From assembly GCA_040752275.1 (NCBI GenBank), contig JBFMFH010000115.1:1-64000 (forward strand): DNA of 64,000 bases, written 5' to 3'. Positions within the stretch are counted from its first letter, which is position 1, and each line of letters opens with the position of its first letter. The DNA is from JBFMFH01 sp040752275 (GTDB taxonomy: Bacteria > Acidobacteriota > Vicinamibacteria > Vicinamibacterales > JAKQTR01). Under the pieces are notes generated by a model. That model did no database searches and was not told the origin of the DNA. It saw nothing but the letters and a program-made list of their open reading frames with translations. Of the stretch, positions 34,486-43,816 are shown in pieces. The position numbers and the translations under genes were made by a program.

Positions 34486-36879
34486 TCAGAACCGGAACAG
34501 ACGAGTGATCTTGACGACGAAGGAGCGTGTCTCGAGGGCTGGGAGCCGGGTGGGCTGCGTCATGTCCCGGCCCTCGGAATACACGACGAACAGCTCCGAT
34601 CCAGGCGAGAACTCCCAGCGGTACCTGAGGTTGGCTGACGCCACGCCGTCCTTCGTGTTCACTTGGATGAGCCCGGCAAACACCATCCTCGGCGAGAAGG
34701 CGTAGGTCGCTCGCATCGTCGCGAGCGTCGAGTGGAACGCGCCCGTCCCCGCCTTGATCCGGGCCAGCGTGATCCCTGGCTCGAGCGTCAGGCTGCGCAC
34801 GAGGTCGACCCGGCCCCGGAATCCCACCTGGCGCTTGGTCCCGTCGTAGAACGAGCCGGCCACGACCGACACCGTCCCGTTCACCGGGCGCTGGGGACCG
34901 AGCAGGTAACTTACCTCGGCGTCCTGGAAGTGATAGCCGCCAGGTGGCACGATCGCCTCGTCGGTCACGTCGAACGGCTCGGCCAGCAGCTCGTAGTAAT
35001 TGGAGTACTCGACGGTGAAGATGTCGCCGGAGAGATACTGCACCCTGAACAGGCCCTCGGCCTCCTGCGATTCGAGCACGCCCCTGTTGTCGGTGAACTG
35101 CTCCAGGCTCGCCTCGAAGTTGAGCCGGCGGACCGCTTTCCACCACTCGGGGCGGGGGCTGAAGCGCGCCTTGCCGAAGTTGCGCCGGAAGTCCTCGCGG
35201 CGCAGGAAGCCGACCTCAGGGCGGAAGTTCGGCTGGACGGTCACGTGGTCGACCTCGAAGCCGTACTTGTCGCCCTCGTAGCGCGCCTGGCCGCGGTAGC
35301 TCTGGTCCTTCCCCCTTGTGCCGCCCGTCCGCGTCGCGGCCCAATACATGTTGAACGACAGGTTGTCGTAGAAGGCCAGGCTGGCGTCGACGCCGAACGC
35401 CGAGGCGGGCCCCGAGCCGTCCTCGGCCTCCGATCGGTACGTCGCCATGACGCCGACCGCGCTCCGCCGGAGGATGTCACGCTTCAGCCGGGCGACGGCG
35501 AAGTTCGTCGACCTCGCGCCGGCCGCGGGCACCTCGCCGCTGTGAATGTCGAGCAGCCCGATCGTGTACTTGCCGACCTTCCCCGTCAGCCGGGCGCCGG
35601 CCGTGATCGGTACGGTCGTCTCCTCGTCGTGCAGACCGATTCGGCGGCTGAAGAACAGGACGGGGGTGTTGCCCACCGCCGCCCACCCGCCGGCGCTCGT
35701 GGGCGGCCGGGCGCCCGCACCCGCAAACGCGAAGATGCCCTGGCCCTCGAGGAAGAAGTCTCGGCGCTCCGGGAAGAAGACACTGAAGCGGGTCAGGTTC
35801 ACCTGCTGTTCGTCTTCCTCGACCTGCGCGAAATCCGTCCGGTAGGTGAAGTCCGCCACGAGGCCCTTGCCGAGGCCCGCCTTCACGTCGAATCCGGCGT
35901 TGCCGCCCGGGTCGTTGCGGTAGGCATCGTCAGCCGCCAGGTCGGTCGCGACGCTGGCCAGGGCGTACGGCTTCACCTCGATGGCCGCCCGGGCCGCCGG
36001 TGCGACGAGCCCCACCAACGTGGCCGCGCTGGAGAGCTTCTGCATGGCCCGCATACCGTAGGCCGCCGACATCCGGGTCAGGTAGGTGATCTCGTTCTTG
36101 CTCCGGATGACCCGCCGGAAGTTCACGCCCCACACCTGCTGCCCGGCCCGCGCGTAGCGCAGCGACTGGAACGGAATGGCCATCTCGAGTGTCCAGCCCT
36201 CACCGGACCGCCGCGTGCGGACCTCCCAGAGCGTGTTCCACTCGCGGTTCGAGTTGGTCTCGTCGGTAACGGCGATGTCGGCAAACCCGCCGAGGGGATT
36301 CGTGTAGAAGAAGAACCCGTTCCGCCTGTCATGGAAGGTGTCGAAGATCACGCCGAAGTTGTCGTTCTGGCCCAGCACCGAGCTGTCGCGGCGCATGTCG
36401 GTGGCGATCATGCGCTCGGGGTGCGTGTCCCAGCACCGCGCGGCGACGTAGATCTGGCGGTCATCGAAGAGCAGCCAGACCTCGGTCCGCTCGGTCGACG
36501 GGTCCCCTTCGCGGGGCTCCTGCTGAATGAAGTCGCCGAAAGACTCGGACTGCGAATAGATCTCGTCGTTCAGGTGGCCGTCGATCACGGGTGCCTGGCT
36601 GACACGCACCGCGCGCACCGTCACCCGGCCGGACTCGTCGCGGGCAATCGTGGCGGGCGCGACCGGCATGGGCGTGATGTCGGACGGCGAGGCGGCGTCG
36701 AGGCCGGGCGGGGGCTGCGCCCAGCCCGGTACCGGCGAGCCGCACACCACGAGCGCGACGGCCAGTACGACCGGCCCGAGAGGGGGCAGTCTGGTGCGGC
36801 TCGGGGGCCTGGCGATGATAGGAAACCCTCCGTTTCCGTGGCGAATCCGCGTGTCTTGCCCGCAACCCGCGGCCAACAC
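34486..36879 (-). CDS. DUF5916/CBM9-like outer-membrane beta-barrel protein
   Basis: About 797 residues. After a signal peptide (VVLAVALVVCGSPVPGWAQ) comes a CBM9-like beta-sandwich (VIDGHLNDEIYSQSESFGDFIQQEPREG, then WLLFDDRQIYVAARC), and the rest alternates strands as in an outer-membrane barrel, ending in the aromatic KITRLFRF. DUF5916 proteins are common in Acidobacteriota and Bacteroidota; the N-terminal domain may bind carbohydrate or another ligand, and the role is not known. The start is uncertain: the listed GTG at 36879 has no ribosome binding site, while a GGAGGG about 30 bases downstream has no ATG, GTG or TTG at a proper distance in frame. It is the last gene of a long minus-strand run. 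A paralogue is at 58601. Confidence 0.8.
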   Translation of the reverse strand: MLAAGCGQDTRIRHGNGGFPIIARPPSRTRLPPLGPVVLAVALVVCGSPVPGWAQPPPGLDAASPSDITPMPVAPATIARDESGRVTVRAVRVSQAPVIDGHLNDEIYSQSESFGDFIQQEPREGDPSTERTEVWLLFDDRQIYVAARCWDTHPERMIATDMRRDSSVLGQNDNFGVIFDTFHDRRNGFFFYTNPLGGFADIAVTDETNSNREWNTLWEVRTRRSGEGWTLEMAIPFQSLRYARAGQQVWGVNFRRVIRSKNEITYLTRMSAAYGMRAMQKLSSAATLVGLVAPAARAAIEVKPYALASVATDLAADDAYRNDPGGNAGFDVKAGLGKGLVADFTYRTDFAQVEEDEQQVNLTRFSVFFPERRDFFLEGQGIFAFAGAGARPPTSAGGWAAVGNTPVLFFSRRIGLHDEETTVPITAGARLTGKVGKYTIGLLDIHSGEVPAAGARSTNFAVARLKRDILRRSAVGVMATYRSEAEDGSGPASAFGVDASLAFYDNLSFNMYWAATRTGGTRGKDQSYRGQARYEGDKYGFEVDHVTVQPNFRPEVGFLRREDFRRNFGKARFSPRPEWWKAVRRLNFEASLEQFTDNRGVLESQEAEGLFRVQYLSGDIFTVEYSNYYELLAEPFDVTDEAIVPPGGYHFQDAEVSYLLGPQRPVNGTVSVVAGSFYDGTKRQVGFRGRVDLVRSLTLEPGITLARIKAGTGAFHSTLATMRATYAFSPRMVFAGLIQVNTKDGVASANLRYRWEFSPGSELFVVYSEGRDMTQPTRLPALETRSFVVKITRLFRF

Positions 36880-36898
36880 CGCGCCGAATCCTTACCCC

Positions 36899-37972
36899 TC
36901 ACTTCACGACGGGCTTGTCCTTCCAGTACTCGATGAACCGGGTGATGTCGTAATTGAACCGATCCGGGTACTTCTTGTACGGGAAATGGCCACCCTCGTC
37001 GTAGACGACCAGCAGCGTCCGGTCGTTGAACGACCCGAAGAAGCTGTACAGCCCCAGGACACGCTGCATCCCGGAGATCTGGTCCACGGGCATGTGGTCG
37101 TGGGTGTCGTTCGCCGCGGCGACATAGAGAATCGGCATCTGCCACGCGCTCGGCCCCGCCTTCTCCTTCAAGATCCGCCACGTCATCCCGCGCTCGGTCT
37201 GCCGCTGAGCCGCGCCTGCGCCCGACGCTAGGTGAGATTGGATCGTCCGTTGCCGCGGCTGGTTGTACATGGACCACGAGGTGTCGAAGTACTCGTCGGT
37301 CCACACGGTCGGGTCCTGGCTCATCACGTTGCACCAGCAGCGGAACGCCAGCATCTCGTCGACCTTGGCCAGGCTCGTGCACGCCCACTCCCTGATGTAC
37401 GAGATGCTCTGGATGCCGACGAGGGGCAGCGGCGTGTCCGCCCCGCCGCCGACAGAGACGATGATGAGGGTCTTGACCACCTCGGGATGGCGCAACGCCA
37501 GCGTGATGGCAATGCCGCCGCCAGCGGAATGGCCGGCAATGTGGACCGGCGGCAGGCCCAGGGCCTTGATGAACTGGTAGACGTGCTCGGCATCGCCTTC
37601 ACGCGACAACTGGGTATCGTCCCCGGGAATGTCGGTCAGCCCGGCCCCGATGCGATCGGGCGCGAGGACCCGGAACGTCTTGGCGAGACCGGGGATGTTC
37701 GCGGTCCACACGTTGGCGCTGTTGCGCGGTCGCGTGAACGTGCCGATGCTGCCGCCATGCAGCAGGACCAGGGGGTCGCCCTGTCCGTAGTCGTAGTAGC
37801 GGGTGCGGACGCCGTTGACGTCGATGAACTTCGATGTCAGGCCGTCCATGTCGCCGTTGGAGCGAACGGTCTTCCCTGCCGCCTGGGGCTCGTCGGCCGC
37901 CCATGCCTCCCCGGCGGTCGCGACGAGCGCCAACGCGAGAGCGACTGCCCAGGCTTTCCGAGTGATGTGCAT
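36899..37972 (-). CDS. secreted alpha/beta hydrolase (C-C hydrolase-like subfamily)
   Basis: 357-residue hydrolase with a clear Sec signal (AWAVALALALVATAGEAWA, cleavage about residue 26). Motifs: RTRYYDYGQGDPLVLLHGGS, Ser149 in GHSAGGG, and His in DEGGHFPYKKYPDRF; the acid residue is less obvious, with Asp in AAANDTHDH in the usual place. The start is the ATG at 37972 with GGAGGAG upstream; longer upstream frames only cross the neighbouring hydrolase gene. It follows that gene by 31 nt and precedes DUF5916 by 19 nt. Several Cys residues (CTSL, CWCN) may form periplasmic disulfides. The substrate is unknown. Confidence 0.87.
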   Translation of the reverse strand: MHITRKAWAVALALALVATAGEAWAADEPQAAGKTVRSNGDMDGLTSKFIDVNGVRTRYYDYGQGDPLVLLHGGSIGTFTRPRNSANVWTANIPGLAKTFRVLAPDRIGAGLTDIPGDDTQLSREGDAEHVYQFIKALGLPPVHIAGHSAGGGIAITLALRHPEVVKTLIIVSVGGGADTPLPLVGIQSISYIREWACTSLAKVDEMLAFRCWCNVMSQDPTVWTDEYFDTSWSMYNQPRQRTIQSHLASGAGAAQRQTERGMTWRILKEKAGPSAWQMPILYVAAANDTHDHMPVDQISGMQRVLGLYSFFGSFNDRTLLVVYDEGGHFPYKKYPDRFNYDITRFIEYWKDKPVVK

Positions 37973-38003
37973 ACGCTCCTCCTTGTGGGAGCCCCGAGCG
38001 CGC

Positions 38004-39029
38004 TCAGCGAGTGGGGGCCACCAGCTCCTTGGCGCCGGGGCCGTTCCAGTATTCGATGAAGCTCGCCACGGTGTGGGCGAACTCCTCGGGGTGTTCGCGG
38101 TAGTGGAAGTGCCCGCCGCGATTGGTGTAGAGCAGCCGCGCGTGCGGGTTCGTCTCGGCAATGATGTTGAACAGAGCCTCGGCCTGGATGGGCAGCACCG
38201 ACGGATCGTTCTTGCCCCAGTAGAGCAGCACCGGCATCTGCAGCACGCCCTCGACATCGATGCGCCGGTAGGCGTCGTGGTTCATCTGGGCGCCGAGCAG
38301 CGCGCCCTTGCGGCTCACCTCTCGGGTCATCCGCCGCTCGGTCTCCTGCGCCTTGGGCTGGCTGCCCATGTAGACGCCGGCCGCGACGAACTCGGGAGTC
38401 ACCTGGGCCCGGTTGTACGACTGCGCGGCCTGGCGACAGGGCCACTGCGCCGTCCACGGCTCTTCCGGGCAGTGCTCGAACAGATTCCTCCGCCGGTTCG
38501 CGCGGTCGTCGCCGGCGCCCGGCGCGGCCGTGGCGCTGTCAACGATCACCAGGGTCTTGACCAGCTCGGGATGGTTGACGGCCAGGAGGAAGACCAGGCC
38601 GCCGCCGCGTGACTGCCCGACCAAATGGACCTTCCCCAGGTTCTTGGTCTTGATGAAGCTGACGATGTGCTCCATCTCGCCGCGGATGTTGAGGTCATCG
38701 TCGCTCTTCGGGTTGTCCGTCATGCCGGAGGCCAGCTTGTCGATGGCGAAGACGTGCAACCGCTTGGCCAGGTGGCCGATCACCGGCACCCACGTGTTCG
38801 CGCTGGCGGTCCCGTGGAACCCGCTGCCATGCACCAGGATGATCGGCTCGCCGGCGCCCTCCTCGTAGTAGCGCGTGCGCACGCCGTTGACGTCGGCGAA
38901 CCTGGCGACAAGCCCGCCGTACTCGCCGTTGGGACCGACGCCTGGTGGCGGCTGCTGGGCAGCCAGCACTTGATACGTCAGGCCGGCCGCGAATGCGGCG
39001 GCCGTCAACGCCTTCCCCCGTGAACGCAT
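38004..39029 (-). CDS. secreted alpha/beta hydrolase, close paralogue of the 157-1179 gene
   Basis: 341-residue hydrolase with a Sec signal (LTAAAFAAGLTYQVLAAQ). It aligns without gaps over most of its length with the product at 157-1179: ANTWVPVIG, GMTDNP, Ser140 in GQSRGGG, YWGKNDPSVLPIQAE and GHFHYREHPEEF. The two genes are at opposite ends of a 37-kb stretch. It follows the DRE-TIM gene by 18 nt in the long minus-strand operon. Both members probably act on the same class of substrate. Confidence 0.88.
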   Translation of the reverse strand: MRSRGKALTAAAFAAGLTYQVLAAQQPPPGVGPNGEYGGLVARFADVNGVRTRYYEEGAGEPIILVHGSGFHGTASANTWVPVIGHLAKRLHVFAIDKLASGMTDNPKSDDDLNIRGEMEHIVSFIKTKNLGKVHLVGQSRGGGLVFLLAVNHPELVKTLVIVDSATAAPGAGDDRANRRRNLFEHCPEEPWTAQWPCRQAAQSYNRAQVTPEFVAAGVYMGSQPKAQETERRMTREVSRKGALLGAQMNHDAYRRIDVEGVLQMPVLLYWGKNDPSVLPIQAEALFNIIAETNPHARLLYTNRGGHFHYREHPEEFAHTVASFIEYWNGPGAKELVAPTR

Positions 39030-39047
39030 CGTCTGTCCTCCCTCTCC

Positions 39048-40256
39048 CTACGCGTGCGTGCGGCTGCGGGCGATGGCCAGGAACTCCTCGTCCGACAGAA
39101 GCCCTTTCTTGGCGATTGCGGCGTCCTTGACATCGGCCAGGATGGCGTCTGCCTGAACGTCGGTCGCCGGGATGCCGGCCTGGTCCAGCTTGATACGGAT
39201 CGAGGCCTTGCCGCTCTTCTTGCCCACCACGATTTCGTGGTGCCTGCCCAGCACCGATGGCGCGATCGGCAGGATTGCGAGGGGGGTCCGCTCGAGCACG
39301 TCCATGAACAACCCGATCTCACGGCGGAAGCAGCCCGCGCCGACCAGCGGCTTGTTGGCCGGCAGCGGCACGCCAGAGCACCGCTCCGCGAGGAGCGACA
39401 ACTCGTACAGCCTGTCCATCTTGATGCCCAGGTCCACGCCGTAGAGCACCTGGAGGGAGGCGGCGACTTCATCGAGCGCCGCGTTGCCGGTGCGTTCGCC
39501 CAGGCCGTTGACGCAGACGTGCAGCATGTTCGCGCCGCCCTCGGCGCCGGCGAGCGTCGTCGCCACGCCAAGGCCGAAATCGTCGTGGGTGTGCACTTCG
39601 ACGGGCACGCTGACCATGTCGCGCACCTGCTCGACCAGGTACTTGACGGCGGCGGGCCGCGCCGACCCGGTCGTGTCCACGACGGTGACCGAGTGCGGGG
39701 GCGACTGGCGCATGACCTCGCCCAGCAGCCGCCTCAGGAAGGACAGCTTGGCCCGCGTGGTGTCGTGGGGGAAGAAGATGAGCTCGAGCCCCTTCTCCCG
39801 GCCGTAGGCCAGCGCCTCCACGCTCTTGCCAATGACCTGGTCTTCGCTCCACTTGAACTGGTACTCCAGCTTCGGGTAGCCCGCCGGCACCTCGATGATG
39901 ACGCCGTCGGCGCCGCAGTCCACGGCGCGATCGATATCAGTCGCGGCGGCCCGGCAGAACACGATGATCTTCGCCCGCAACCCGAGTTTGGCAATGGCCG
40001 TGATGGCTTCCGCATCCTCGGCGGAGACCGCCGGCATCCCGGCCTCGATCCTCGCCACGCCGACCTCGTCCAGCATCCGGGCGATCTCGACCTTCTCGTC
40101 CTTGCGCAAGACGACGCCCGGCGTCTGCTCACCGTCACGCAGCGTGCAGTCGTGCAGCCCGATCGTCGGGGCCAGGTTGACTCCAGCGCGCGTCTCGTCG
40201 ATGAAGTTGTACTCGCTCACCCACCATCCGTCGGTCCAGTACGGTGCTTGTGTCAT
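39048..40256 (-). CDS. DRE-TIM metallolyase-family enzyme (isopropylmalate/homocitrate synthase-like)
   Basis: 402-residue TIM-barrel enzyme. The family's N-terminal motif is present as HDCTLRDGEQTPG (Asp36, Arg40, Asp41), and the metal-binding HTHDDFG lies at the C-terminal side of the barrel, followed by a short NGLGERTGNAALDEV segment. It has no regulatory LeuA dimer domain. Family members either condense acetyl-CoA with a 2-oxoacid or cleave such products. Its place 30 nt after a succinyl-CoA-synthetase-like pair suggests that a CoA thioester made there is its substrate or product, but direction and identity are inference. No signal peptide. The start ATG is at 40256. Confidence 0.82.
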   Translation of the reverse strand: MTQAPYWTDGWWVSEYNFIDETRAGVNLAPTIGLHDCTLRDGEQTPGVVLRKDEKVEIARMLDEVGVARIEAGMPAVSAEDAEAITAIAKLGLRAKIIVFCRAAATDIDRAVDCGADGVIIEVPAGYPKLEYQFKWSEDQVIGKSVEALAYGREKGLELIFFPHDTTRAKLSFLRRLLGEVMRQSPPHSVTVVDTTGSARPAAVKYLVEQVRDMVSVPVEVHTHDDFGLGVATTLAGAEGGANMLHVCVNGLGERTGNAALDEVAASLQVLYGVDLGIKMDRLYELSLLAERCSGVPLPANKPLVGAGCFRREIGLFMDVLERTPLAILPIAPSVLGRHHEIVVGKKSGKASIRIKLDQAGIPATDVQADAILADVKDAAIAKKGLLSDEEFLAIARSRTHA

Positions 40257-40286
40257 CGCATGTACTCCTCGACCAGATCCCTGGCC

Positions 40287-41156
40287 CTACAATCGTGCGG
40301 CGATCTCGTGCGTCAGCTCTTTGAGCGAGCTGGCCACGTGGACGCCGGCGTGGCGCAGGGCGGCCATCTTCGCTTGGGCCGTGCCCGTGCCCTGCCGGAC
40401 GATCGCGCCGGCGTGTCCCATGCGCTTCTCGGGAGGCGCCAGCCGTCCGGCGACGTACGCCAGGACCGGCTTGGGGTACTTCCGCGCCGAGAGGTAGGCC
40501 GCAGCCTGTTCCTCGTCGCCGCCGCCAATCTCGCCCAGGATGACCACGAGTGCGGTGTCCGGATCGGAGGCGAACAGGTCAAGCGCGTCGACGAATCCGA
40601 TGCCGTGGATCGGGTCGCCGCCGATGCCGACGCAGGTGGAATTGCCGAAGCCCCGATCCCGGAGCAAACTCGCCGTCTCGTGGGTGAGCGTGCCGGAGCG
40701 GGAAACGATGCCCACGCTGCCCTGGCCGTAGAGCATCCCCGGCATGATGCCGACCTTCGTCTTGCCCGGGCTGATCGCGCCGATGCCGTTGGGGCCGATC
40801 AGCCGGACGCCATGGCGCGCGGCGTGCGCCCGGATCCGCAGCATGTCGTGGATCGGGACGTGCTCGGTGATGATCGTGATGAGCGGCAGCCGGGCGGTGA
40901 TGGCCTCGAAGGCCGCATCGCGCGTAGTCATGGCCGGCACGAAGATGATCGACACGTTCGGTCGTGTCCGCTCGCACGCCTCGGCGACCGTGTCGAACAC
41001 CGGGACGTCGCACACTCGTTGTCCGCCGCGTCCGGGGGTCACGCCCGCGACGATGTTGGTGCCGTACTCGAGCATCAAGCGCGTGTGCAGCGTTCCCTGC
41101 TGCCCCGTGATGCCCTGCACCAGCAGGCGGGTCTGTTCGTCAACGAGAATCGACAT
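40287..41156 (-). CDS. acyl-CoA synthetase (ADP-forming), succinyl-CoA synthetase alpha-like subunit
   Basis: 289-residue alpha subunit. The CoA-binding Rossmann domain (VQGITGQQGTLHT) and the ligase domain with the phosphohistidine His248 in RMGHAGAIV are intact. The usual GPNCPG or GPNTPG loop reads GPNGIG here, a change at the active-site end that could alter the acid accepted. With the beta subunit upstream it would form a CoA thioester from a dicarboxylate and CoA at the cost of ATP or GTP; malate-CoA ligase (MtkAB) and citrate-CoA ligase are related alternatives. The clustering with a DRE-TIM enzyme and a dicarboxylate symporter argues for a catabolic role rather than the TCA-cycle enzyme. 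Confidence 0.85.
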   Translation of the reverse strand: MSILVDEQTRLLVQGITGQQGTLHTRLMLEYGTNIVAGVTPGRGGQRVCDVPVFDTVAEACERTRPNVSIIFVPAMTTRDAAFEAITARLPLITIITEHVPIHDMLRIRAHAARHGVRLIGPNGIGAISPGKTKVGIMPGMLYGQGSVGIVSRSGTLTHETASLLRDRGFGNSTCVGIGGDPIHGIGFVDALDLFASDPDTALVVILGEIGGGDEEQAAAYLSARKYPKPVLAYVAGRLAPPEKRMGHAGAIVRQGTGTAQAKMAALRHAGVHVASSLKELTHEIAARL

Positions 41157-41254
41157 GGTCCCTACACGCTCCGCGATCGGCGCACGCCCGCACTATCTCC
41201 CGGGATTGCGGTGACGGCTGCCCGCCCGGGTTGGCGACGCGTCGGATCCGGCGT

Positions 41255-42412
41255 TCACGCGCTGGCTCGCCGCTCTACCAGATCGAGAATCCGCATCACG
41301 GCGTCGTCGGTCGTCCCCTGCTTGACAATGGGCACGCCGTGCGATTCGAGGATGGCCCACCCCTCCTCCTGGAAATGACCGCGCATCTTCACCACGATCG
41401 GCACCGCCGGATGGTCCTTCTCGCACACGTCGGCGATGCCGCGCGCCATGACCTCGCAGTTGTTGATGCCGCCGTAGACGTTGATGACCACCCCTCGGAC
41501 CTCTGTGCGGGCCAGCAGCATCCGCAGGGCCCGTGCGATCACGCCCGACGCCCCACCCCCGCCGATGTCCAGGAAGTCCGCAGGCCGGCCGCCGTATTCG
41601 AAGACCGTGTCCATCGTGGCCAGCGCCAAACCCGCTCCGCCGGCGATGATGCCGATGTCGCCGTCGATCGGCACATAGGCGATCTGCGCGCCCTCGGCGT
41701 TCGCCCGTTCGGCGAGGGCATCAACCGCCGCCGGAATGGCCTCCGCCAGCGCGCGGTGCTGGCGCGGCAGCGCGCTGTCGTCCACTTCGATCTTGGCGTC
41801 GCCGGCGACGACGCGGCCGTCGGGCAGCAGGAACAGCGGGTTGACCTCGACCAGCAGGCACTCGAAGACCGCAGCGCCGCGGACCAGACGCACCAGGGCA
41901 TCGGCCACCGACACGAGCGCGCGCCCGGATAGGCCGGCCCGGCGCGCGAGGTTCCTGGCTTCGTAGGCCTGAAACTCGGCGAGCGGGTCGAGCACCACGC
42001 GCGCGACCGCGTCGGCCGACCTGGCCGACGCCGCCTCGACGTCGATGCCGCCCGACGCCGACAGGAGCGCGAGCATCTGGCCGGTCGTCCAATCGACCGT
42101 GACGCCCGCGTAGCACTCCTGCGTGAAGGGCACCAGTTCCTCGACGAGGACGCTCTCGACGCGATGCTCGCCGATCTGCATCCCGATGAGGGCGCGCGCG
42201 GCCTCCTCCGCCTCGGCGGGCGTGGCCGCCTTCCGGATCCCGCCGGCCTTGCCGCGGCCACCCTCCGGGACCTGGCCCTTGACCACGACAGGCGCGCCCA
42301 TCTGCGCCGCCGCCGCGCCCGCGCCGGCAGGCGTCGTAGCGACGGACCCGCGAGGCGCGGACATGCCCAGGTGCCCGAGCAGCTGTTTCCCTTCGTGTTC
42401 GAGGAGGCGCAT
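41255..42412 (-). CDS. acyl-CoA synthetase (ADP-forming), succinyl-CoA synthetase beta-like subunit
   Basis: 385-residue beta subunit with an ATP-grasp domain (starting MRLLEHEGKQLLGHLG, the counterpart of the family's MNLHEYQAK start) and a C-terminal CoA-ligase domain (YVPIDGDIGIIAGGAGLALATMD, FLDIGGGA, VVINVYGGINNCEVMARGI). I start it at the ATG at 42412 because conserved sequence begins there; an ATG at 42433 adds seven residues and would overlap the symporter stop. It partners the alpha subunit 98 nt downstream. The acid substrate is unknown, possibly succinate, malate or a related hydroxy-dicarboxylate. Confidence 0.85.
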   Translation of the reverse strand: MRLLEHEGKQLLGHLGMSAPRGSVATTPAGAGAAAAQMGAPVVVKGQVPEGGRGKAGGIRKAATPAEAEEAARALIGMQIGEHRVESVLVEELVPFTQECYAGVTVDWTTGQMLALLSASGGIDVEAASARSADAVARVVLDPLAEFQAYEARNLARRAGLSGRALVSVADALVRLVRGAAVFECLLVEVNPLFLLPDGRVVAGDAKIEVDDSALPRQHRALAEAIPAAVDALAERANAEGAQIAYVPIDGDIGIIAGGAGLALATMDTVFEYGGRPADFLDIGGGGASGVIARALRMLLARTEVRGVVINVYGGINNCEVMARGIADVCEKDHPAVPIVVKMRGHFQEEGWAILESHGVPIVKQGTTDDAVMRILDLVERRASA

Positions 42413-42416
42413 CGGA

Positions 42417-43754
42417 TCACTGGGTTCCGGCATCGACGGATTCGTCGGCCGATCCGGCGGCGAGGGGGTGCGCGAGGCACGTGCGCAGCTTTTCGTGGTC
42501 CAAATCCCGTTCCCACCGGCTGACGACGATCGTCGCGACGCCGTTGCCCACCACGTTGGTGACGGCGCGGCACTCGCTCATGAACTTGTCGATGCCGACG
42601 AGAAGCGCCAGGGCCTGGACCGGAATGACGGGCACGGCCGACAGGATCGCCGCGAGCGTCACGAAGCCGGTGCCGGTGACGCCGGAGGCGCCCTTGGACG
42701 CCACCATCGCGAAGAGCACCAGCCCGGTGGTCTGGCTGAGCGTCAAGTGGGTATCCGTGGCCTGAGCCAGGAAGATCGCGGACAGCGTGAGGTAGATGTT
42801 CGTGCCGTCCGTATTGAAGCTGTACCCGGTCGGGAACACGAGGCCTACGATCGATCTGGGCGCGCCGAGCCGTTCCAGTTTCCGCATCATGTCGGGAAGC
42901 ACGGTCTCCGACGAGCTCGTGCCCAGCACGATCAACAGCTCTTCCTTGATGAACACGATGAACCGCAGGATCGAGAATCCGGCCATGTAGGCGATCGCGC
43001 CGAGGATCACCACGGCGAACACAATCGCGGTGACGTAGAAGGTGAGGATCAGCTGCGCCAGGTTCGCCAGCGAGGCGACGCCGTAGTTGCCCACGGTGAA
43101 CGCAATACCGCCGAGGGCTCCGAGGGGCGCGGCCTTCACGATGATTCTGACAATGCCGAAGATGACCTTCGTGATCGCGGCAATGACCGTGGTGACCCTT
43201 GCGCCCAGATCTCCGAGGCGCGAGATCGCGAAGCCCGTCAGCACGGCGATCAAGAGGACCGAGAGGACACTCTCGCCCGTCAAAGCGCCGACAAACGTGC
43301 GCGGGATGATCCCCAGCAGGAAGTTGCCAAGGCCGCCGTCGCCCGCCTGCGCGCCGCTGCCGACGAAGCGCGACACCAGGCTCGGATCGAGGGCTGTCGG
43401 ATCGATGTGGAGGCCGTCGCCAGGCCGGATGATCTGGCCGACGATGACGCCGGTGATCAGCGCCAGCGTCGACACGATCTCGAAGTAGATCAATGTCTTC
43501 ACGCCCACGCGCCCGAATTCCTTCATGTCGCTCATCGACGAAATGCCGTGCACGACGATGCAGAAGATCACGGGCGCGATCATCATGCGGATGAGCGCGA
43601 CGAACCCGTCTCCCAGCGGCTTGAGCGCCGTGCCGGCCTTCGGGAAGAAGTGTCCGACGATCACGCCAAGCACAATCGCGATCAGGACCTGCACGAACAG
43701 GCTCGGACGGTACCACGGCCGGGGTGCTGACTTGGACGTCTTCTCACCCTTCAC
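42417..43754 (-). CDS. dicarboxylate:cation symporter, DctA-like (DAACS family)
   Basis: 445-residue inner-membrane transporter. It keeps the classical motifs better than the one at 11112: VLGTSSSETVLPDMMRKL at HP1, GYSFNTDGTNIYLTLSAIFLAQATDT in TM7, SKGASGVTGTGF in HP2 and NVVGNGVATIVV in TM8. It should import C4-dicarboxylates or a close analogue with H+ or Na+. The gene stands between the hydroxyacid dehydrogenase (62-nt gap) and the CoA-ligase pair, so the imported acid is probably activated by the ligase. The C-terminus overlaps the alternative start of the beta subunit. Confidence 0.9.
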   Translation of the reverse strand: MKGEKTSKSAPRPWYRPSLFVQVLIAIVLGVIVGHFFPKAGTALKPLGDGFVALIRMMIAPVIFCIVVHGISSMSDMKEFGRVGVKTLIYFEIVSTLALITGVIVGQIIRPGDGLHIDPTALDPSLVSRFVGSGAQAGDGGLGNFLLGIIPRTFVGALTGESVLSVLLIAVLTGFAISRLGDLGARVTTVIAAITKVIFGIVRIIVKAAPLGALGGIAFTVGNYGVASLANLAQLILTFYVTAIVFAVVILGAIAYMAGFSILRFIVFIKEELLIVLGTSSSETVLPDMMRKLERLGAPRSIVGLVFPTGYSFNTDGTNIYLTLSAIFLAQATDTHLTLSQTTGLVLFAMVASKGASGVTGTGFVTLAAILSAVPVIPVQALALLVGIDKFMSECRAVTNVVGNGVATIVVSRWERDLDHEKLRTCLAHPLAAGSADESVDAGTQ

Positions 43755-43816
43755 GAGAGCCTCCTTCGCCGTCGGTGCGGCCTTCAGCCCGGACTGTCTC
43801 TTCCCTGGCGCGCCCG

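Noticed and set aside
36808..36840. A non-canonical ATC start for the DUF5916 gene next to GGAGGG
   Set aside because: The spacing is suggestive but ATC initiation is rare, and the evidence is only a ribosome-binding-site match. The start is left as uncertain.
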